Notes under the pieces: model-generated
Seen by the model: the letters and a program-made list of their open reading frames with translations, nothing else
What the model was told of the DNA's origin: nothing
Databases searched by the model: none
Made by a program: the position numbers and the translations under genes
NCBI GenBank assembly: GCA_030248195.1
Contig: JASAND010004263.1
Span: 1-64,000, forward strand
Length of the DNA stretch: 64,000 nt
Source: Trissonchulus latispiculum
Taxonomy: Eukaryota; Nematoda; Enoplea; Enoplida; Ironidae
Direction of reading: 5' to 3'
Part shown: positions 61,908-64,000 of the stretch, in pieces
Layout: every line of letters begins with the position of its first letter
Position numbering within the stretch: the first letter of the stretch is position 1

Positions 61908-64000
61908 ATATACACATATAATTAGCAAATTCTTGGCAAAATTTTGAAATTTTAAAAATTCTTAAACATATTTTTGAAATTGTATTTATATTTTATTTAT
62001 ATATGTTTATAAAAATTTACATATATGTATAGGTATATATAATATTTATATATACGCTAATGTATAATTCAAAATCAAATCAACAGTAGATCTGAGGATC
62101 AAGCCCACTCCCTCCCTCCCAGCAGGTTTTTCTAAAACTAAAAGAGTTTGCTGGAATTGTTTAAAAATTTGTAGGTAAATTTCTATTATTAGAAGTGTTA
62201 ATTCTGCAACAAATTGCGTTAACTTATGCTTATAGCCTAAGTCGCCTCGAACTTTAGAGACAGGCCCTCTCCTCTCCACTGAACAGGTCACATGTTTACT
62301 CAGCTCAATAGGTAATTAATGGGAATATTGAATATATACATTGAATACAGCATTAATCCAAATCAACCTTTAAATCCAAATTTAATTTTAAACGGAATCA
62401 TAAAGTTAAATGATTATATGTGTATAATGTAAAGCCTACTTTGGGAATCAGAATCTGGAGTGTTCAAGCAAGTCTGAATGAGGGATTTGCCAGCTTCGCT
62501 GGTTATCATTGGCTGCAGCTTCTTTGTAGCGAATGTATAGACATGACCCGTTTCCGATGCAACCAGCAGCATAACCTGTGTCCCTGTCAAAGTCGATAAT
62601 TCATATGCCTAAAAGACAAAGTATGCCATAAAAGTAAAATTATTTAGTTTTACGTTAATAACAACAGCTCAGAGTTGTATGCGGGCCGCGGGTACCCGCG
62701 GGGCGGGACGGGGCGGGCCGAATTTTACTACCCGCGCGGGCCGAGCGGGCCGATGCGGGCCGATTTTGGGCTACTTTCATGGGGCTAATATTGCTTTCTA
62801 GAAATTTCATACAACCAAATTATAATAAAAAGGCAATATTTTAGATTTTTAAACACTATTTGACTTCGTTATGCCATTCGACACCTTCAGCATGTACTAT
62901 ATACTCACTCAGTTTGCAAAATCAGCTTATTGAGTAATAACCTGTAGAGTAAATATATAAACCAGTGAAAACTACAGGTTTTATTTATATTGAATATATA
63001 CAAGTCTAACTTGTAATTCATTAGAACAGTATCTTCTGTGAAAAATATCAACGATGTCTTGCATAAATTAGGTATAAGACGAAATATATTTATCATCTAC
63101 ACTTGTGGTTTCTACTGGAACTTCTGTGAGAGTGTTTTAGCACTGAAAATGGTGGTAAGCAAATATGCCGAAATGTTATTTTTAAAAGCTTAATGCCTGT
63201 TTTCATTGGTGCAGGAACTGAATTTCGGAAATTCGTGTTTTTGCACATAAACAAATATATAAATCCATGATAACTTCTTACTGAAGACTTTAATTCATTT
63301 AACTTTCATTCATAACTTCTTGCTGAGACGTTAATTTATTTCAGGTCAATTACAGCCGAATGAAGTTCCACAGCATAGGGCGCTATGGAGAAAATTGTCT
63401 GTGTTTGCTGCGGCGCCGCCGCTTTCAATACTAATTTTCATTTTTCATGCAAATACAATTAATAGCTGGTTAGTTAAGCTCGTCAAGTCAGTATAGTCAG
63501 CAGTGCTGAACGTGTTATGTAAGAAAAGCTGGGTTTTTATTACCACTTAAGAACAGTAATTTGGTAGACAACAAAGTTCAAATCAAATGGACAGAAAAAT
63601 TTGCCGGATCCGAAAATATCTTTCAAAATACATCAGTTTTGGTGCTCAGGTATTACATAGGTAGCAATTTGTATGTGCGGGTACCTGCGGGCCGGATTAC
63701 GCGTGTGCGGGTACCTGCGGGCCGGATTACGCGTGTGCGGGCCGCGGGCCGGAGTGTTGGGGGCCGCGGTCATGAGGTGCGGGCTGCGGGCCGGGCGCGG
63801 GCCGGAAAAATCGGCCCGCATACAACTCTGCAACAGCTACGACAATAAGGCGGAAAAGGAGGGTGGCAAATTACTAACTAATAACCAATTAATTTTTCTA
63901 ACATTACAAATTTAGAAGAATTTAACATCCGTAATATAAAAAAATCACCCATCATAGAAATCACATTACAGTTTACCTTTTTCATTATTCCAGTTTTCCT
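43436..64000 (-). CDS. SRF: Serum response factor (MADS-box transcription factor), 5'-partial gene
   Basis: Nine coding exons on the minus strand: 64000-63977, 62608-62440, 59213-59059, 51724-51565, 50695-50552, 48245-48162, 47177-47043, 46586-46519, 43486-43436. All introns are GT-AG and all junctions keep frame (990 coding bases, 329 residues plus TGA). Residues 1-8 (RKTGIMKK) and 9-62 (AYELSTLTGTQVMLLVAS...CLNTPDSD) match the second half of the SRF MADS box and its SAM extension almost residue for residue. This region dimerises and recruits partner factors at CArG-box DNA. The rest is low-complexity, Ser/Asn/Gly-rich with an acidic patch and an Ala-7 run, typical of SRF activation regions, and has little sequence conservation. 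The first half of the MADS box (helix and DNA contacts) lies beyond base 64000. The introns are full of transposons, and one holds another gene. The family call is very secure; the downstream exons rest on frame and splice logic. Confidence 0.93.
43767..43961 (+). other. Unrecognised basic open frame in the last SRF intron
   Basis: A 64-codon frame (starts MSPRIRQKIRNQF, Arg/Lys/Trp-containing) leads into a strikingly GC- and CpG-rich stretch (43975-44120). There is no splice evidence and no recognised family. It may be a transposon-borne or foreign fragment, or chance. Confidence 0.2.
44095..44425. repeat. Purine/homopolymer low-complexity tract
   Basis: Runs of 17-21 A, poly-G/poly-C blocks and A/G-only stretches dominate, unlike anything else in the window. 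It directly replaces the expected left part of the hAT remnant that follows. Either a real purine-rich expansion or an assembly/consensus artefact. Confidence 0.7.
44425..45046 (+). mobile_element. Degraded right two-thirds of a GTGACCCG-family hAT element
   Basis: The sequence follows 16030-16779 block by block (CACCATCTAATT..., CTAACACTAGCACTTTTGTG versus TTTAACATTAGCACTTTTCTG, ... ACCCGGTGACCGG...GACCCGGTTT), with many single-base gaps. The left terminus is absent. It lies in the last SRF intron. Confidence 0.8.
45047..45315. repeat. Long (TA)n microsatellites
   Basis: (TA)n runs lie at 45052-45075 and 45199-45315, the latter broken by a few TTATA/AATAT interruptions. The ~125 bases between are unremarkable. 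Confidence 0.95.
45403..46026. mobile_element. Foldback MITE (GGGTCTTTC...CAGCTCCGAAG family), intact copy
   Basis: The left end AGAAATTGGGTCTTTCTC is mirrored at the right by GGGAAAGACCCGAGAAAT. The CAGCTCCGAAGAAGC block and the central AGCTTTTCGTTAGCT hairpin are conserved. It is the same family as 14400-18897, without an internal insertion. It lies in an SRF intron. Confidence 0.85.
46519..46586 (-). CDS. SRF: SRF exon h, 68-base microexon-like
   Basis: Acceptor TATATTTCAG, donor GTAAGC. It encodes ANPAQLLNIPMSMQNATS then HVKT. It turns phase 1 into phase 0, exactly what the last exon needs. Too short to stand out as an open frame; found by phase matching. Confidence 0.85.
46811..46885 (-). 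tRNA. tRNA-like Pol III remnant or SINE head
   Basis: On the minus strand, GGCTCTG and CAGGGCC could form an acceptor stem, and GGTTCGATCCC is a good B box. The A-box region (TCTACGGAATAGCG) is weak and no clean anticodon arm folds. A decayed tRNA or SINE head in an SRF intron. Confidence 0.35.
47043..47177 (-). CDS. SRF: SRF exon g
   Basis: 135 bases after GTTAATTCCAG; donor GTAGGT. It encodes LFNLGIGPNGSLLYPLAQN, then LLYPGPSGLDSAAQNNVML and SIPNID. The opposite-strand frame at 47057-47290 is a shadow. Confidence 0.87.
48162..48245 (-). CDS. SRF: SRF exon f: Ala-7 run
   Basis: 84 bases between TTTTTTGTTCTAG and GTAAGA. It encodes FLPSSLGDSA, a run of seven Ala, then ITSFANAGFLP. The codons for the Ala run are mixed (GCA/GCC/GCT), so it is not a simple slippage repeat. 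Confidence 0.86.
48792..50304 (+). CDS. Unrecognised single-pass membrane protein gene nested in an SRF intron
   Basis: Three plus-strand exons, 48792-49044, 49477-49719 and 50081-50304, join in phase (720 bases, 239 residues). Donors are G|GTACC and G|GTATG; acceptors are CTATTTCAG and TTTCTCAG. ATG at 48792 follows an in-frame TGA, so it is the start unless an upstream exon splices in near 48834 (CCCCAAG). AATAAA sits 6 bases after the stop (50310-50315). The protein has a short N-terminal part with a YCYQCTC Cys cluster (18-24), one membrane segment (VIYTCVMFILFSCLIIVVMV, ~49-68), then a long, probably cytoplasmic, polar tail with a Lys/Gln-rich helix (84-110), Pro-rich and Ser-rich regions, ending GLQLTPL. 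The short ectodomain, single segment and polar tail recall accessory channel subunits such as KCNE, but this is only a shape resemblance. The gene lies wholly between SRF exons e and f, on the opposite strand. Confidence 0.8.
50310..50315 (+). promoter_or_regulatory. Poly(A) signal AATAAA of the nested gene
   Basis: AATAAA begins six bases after the TAA stop at 50302-50304. A GT-rich stretch (TTGTAAGGTGCGTCTATTCTG) follows within 20-40 bases, as expected for a cleavage/polyadenylation site. Confidence 0.7.
50552..50695 (-). CDS. SRF: SRF exon e
   Basis: 144 bases after a CTTGTTTCAG acceptor; only one frame is open. It encodes SQLSSQSVSHESEAMRNCNR, then LLKSIGLDAANLKGRSSAF, ending GIPG in phase 1 (donor GTAGGA). 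The frame agrees with exons d and f. Confidence 0.86.
50960..51545. mobile_element. Foldback MITE adjoining an SRF splice donor
   Basis: The left ATATCGGGTCTTATTCCGAT is mirrored at the right by AATCGAAATAAGTCCC...ATAT. The central AGCTTTTCGTTAGCTCAG hairpin lies at 51225-51310. It is the same family as 23216-23805. Its right end is ~20 bases from the donor of SRF exon d (51564). Confidence 0.85.
51565..51724 (-). CDS. SRF: SRF exon d: Asn/Ser start and acidic patch
   Basis: 160 bases after a TTCTTATTCCAG acceptor. It begins NNKNSYYGGLGKGSPSSLP and contains DDSGDDESSDCDDEE, a likely activation or phosphorylation region. It ends in phase 1 at GTAAAAG; a foldback transposon begins only ~20 bases into the following intron. 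Confidence 0.88.
51725..54730. other. SRF intron (first part); nothing recognised
   Basis: AT-rich intron sequence on the SRF minus strand. Around 53990-54130 there is a loose CCTAC/ACCTA-rich stretch. No further exon is needed, since exons c and d join in phase 0. Confidence 0.45.
54735..54841. repeat. Degraded right end of the TAGAGACCTTCAC hAT family
   Basis: GGCCCGAACTGGC... to GAGCCTGAGTGAAGGCCTCTA resembles the right terminus of 36546-37418, with many C/T changes. Only this end remains. Confidence 0.55.
54842..57430. other. SRF intron, no gene recognised
   Basis: Nothing coding that I can support. Short GATAACGATAAC repeats lie at 56439-56470. Two TTTCCCCTCCT/TTTCCCCCCT words at 56987 and 57015 resemble the palindrome at 57437. 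Confidence 0.4.
57437..57489. repeat. 53-bp palindrome, TAGGAAGAATTTCCTCCC
   Basis: TCATAGGAAGAATTTCCTCC is mirrored by GGGGAAATTCTTCCTATGA around a TTAGTCTTA core. It forms a near-perfect hairpin. Confidence 0.85.
57621..58471. mobile_element. TIR element, TGTAGGGTAAACTAGC termini, 851 bp
   Basis: The left TGTAGGGTAAACTAGCTTTG is mirrored at the right as CAAAGCTAGTTTACCCTACA. Subterminal GTATGGACA/TGTCCATAC words recur through both ends. No clear target duplication and no transposase. A partial relative is at 40690-40805. Confidence 0.8.
58560..58930. repeat. Degraded central-hairpin foldback MITE
   Basis: Blocks such as GGAACCGAAAAATAGTTTGTC, the GATTCAGCATTTTGTTACCTCAG half-hairpin and its mirrored AAAAGCTGAATC are present. 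The outer arms have eroded. Confidence 0.6.
59059..59213 (-). CDS. SRF: SRF exon c: Ser/Gly-rich linker
   Basis: 155 bases after a TTTTATAG acceptor; two bases complete the Ser codon from exon b. It encodes STGMDGMEGSSSPCDLSS, then NGSSSKIPVTKIPRFSTA, ending LSQK in phase 0 at a GTATTC donor. The plus-strand frame here is only a shadow. Confidence 0.88.
59380..59500. repeat. Fragment of a GCAGACGCACACCT-ended foldback
   Basis: CGATACTAAAGCAGACGCACACCT matches the left terminus of 2600-3198. The preceding A/T-rich blocks are the arm interior in part. Confidence 0.5.
59680..60050 (+). repeat. Dispersed CACAAGGGGTA repeat
   Basis: Inverted relative of 20510-20870. It lies immediately left of the TIR element at ~60065, and may belong to it or be its host. 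Confidence 0.6.
60065..61822. mobile_element. TIR element, ...GTA(A/G)CAAAACTGCAC termini, ~1.76 kb
   Basis: The arms at about 60065-60230 and 61668-61822 pair through GGCAAATGTGCACAT, TTTGGACAAACTGCACTTTC and CGCTTTCTGGAACAGTTTGTCC blocks. The interior includes a tRNA-like B box (GGTTCGACTCT, 60975) and a short tandem repeat near its right end. The target duplication is not clear. It lies in an SRF intron. Confidence 0.7.
61491..61644. repeat. Tandem-like TTCTCGGCAATGCAA words
   Basis: About nine copies of (T)TCTCGGCA(A/T)TGC(A/C)A in ~150 bases, some adjacent and some spaced. Read as protein on the minus strand they give a Pro-Arg-Ile-Ala-Leu repeat, which I regard as incidental. Confidence 0.85.
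61826..61918. repeat. (TA)n microsatellite
   Basis: About 90 bases of almost pure TA directly to the right of the element ending near 61822. Confidence 0.97.
62440..62608 (-). CDS. SRF: SRF exon b: second half of MADS box and SAM region
   Basis: 169 bases between a TTGTCTTTTAG acceptor and a GTAGGC donor. It encodes AYELSTLTGTQVMLLVASE, then HVYTFATKKLQPMITSEAGK and CLNTPDSDSQ. Differences from vertebrate SRF are few and conservative. It ends in phase 1. Confidence 0.97.
62670..63830. mobile_element. hAT-like element, GCGGGCCG/GGTACC motif family, in the MADS-box intron
   Basis: The termini are CAGAGTTGTATGCGGGCCG and CGGCCCGCATACAACTCTG. The exact 8-bp duplication CAACAGCT lies at 62662-62669 and 63831-63838. 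GCGGGCC/GCGGGTACC motifs are at 62682-62765 and 63678-63815. The interior is non-coding. It makes up most of the intron that splits the SRF MADS box. Confidence 0.93.
63977..64000 (-). CDS. SRF: SRF exon a (window-edge partial): RKTGIMKK of the MADS box
   Basis: Eight codons reading RKTGIMKK end at a GTAAAC donor. This is the conserved SRF peptide directly before AYELSTL. Phase 0 joins the next exon exactly, so an intron sits between KK and AY inside the MADS domain. Confidence 0.92.

Noticed and set aside
61669..61947. Ile-Tyr repeat frames
   Set aside because: Translation of the (TA)n microsatellite.

Overview
This is a 64-kb piece of an AT-rich, intron-bearing animal nuclear genome, most likely an invertebrate. 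The evidence is GT-AG introns from a few hundred bp to 7 kb, a clear animal serum response factor (SRF) gene, and very dense DNA transposons. I see no rRNA genes, no CRISPR array, no bacterial operon and no recognisable reverse transcriptase or transposase. I cannot place the species from sequence alone.

Genes. (1) The right third holds an SRF gene on the minus strand (43436-64000, its 5' end off the window). I assembled nine coding exons by eye. Every splice junction is GT-AG and in phase; the second half of the MADS box is nearly unchanged, and the protein ends at a TGA at 43436. (2) A second gene lies on the opposite strand, entirely inside one SRF intron (48792-50304, three in-phase exons, poly(A) signal 6 nt after the stop). 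It encodes an unrecognised 239-residue single-pass membrane protein. (3) A minus-strand terminal exon at 24213-24604 encodes an unrecognised basic, Cys-containing protein. Short tRNA-like (Pol III) units occur at 33714, 33979 and 46811.

Mobile DNA fills the rest. 1-9 kb: a 1.26-kb tandem duplication, a large inverted repeat holding a foldback element, and an array of diverged repeats with a hAT-like insertion. 10.8-13.9 kb: foldback elements with 7-bp target duplications, one carrying a 160-bp satellite. 14.4-18.9 kb: a four-level nest (foldback element > hAT > hAT > hAT). 22-23.8 kb: foldback elements inside or beside each other. 25.8-28.1 kb: another hAT. 28.6-40.1 kb: a very deep nest that starts with a Tc1/mariner-type element and holds hAT elements, TTAA-flanked foldbacks, and tRNA-like repeats. 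The SRF introns hold further hAT, foldback and microsatellite DNA.

The most striking system is a set of at least eight different hAT-like non-autonomous families. Each has CAGAG/TAG-type termini and (for nearly every copy) an 8-bp target duplication, and each has its ends built from clustered copies of its own short GC-rich motif (for example GGATC, GTGACCCG, GGTTCC, GGGCC, GGCTC). They appear to share one architecture while having swapped the motif, as if for different transposases.
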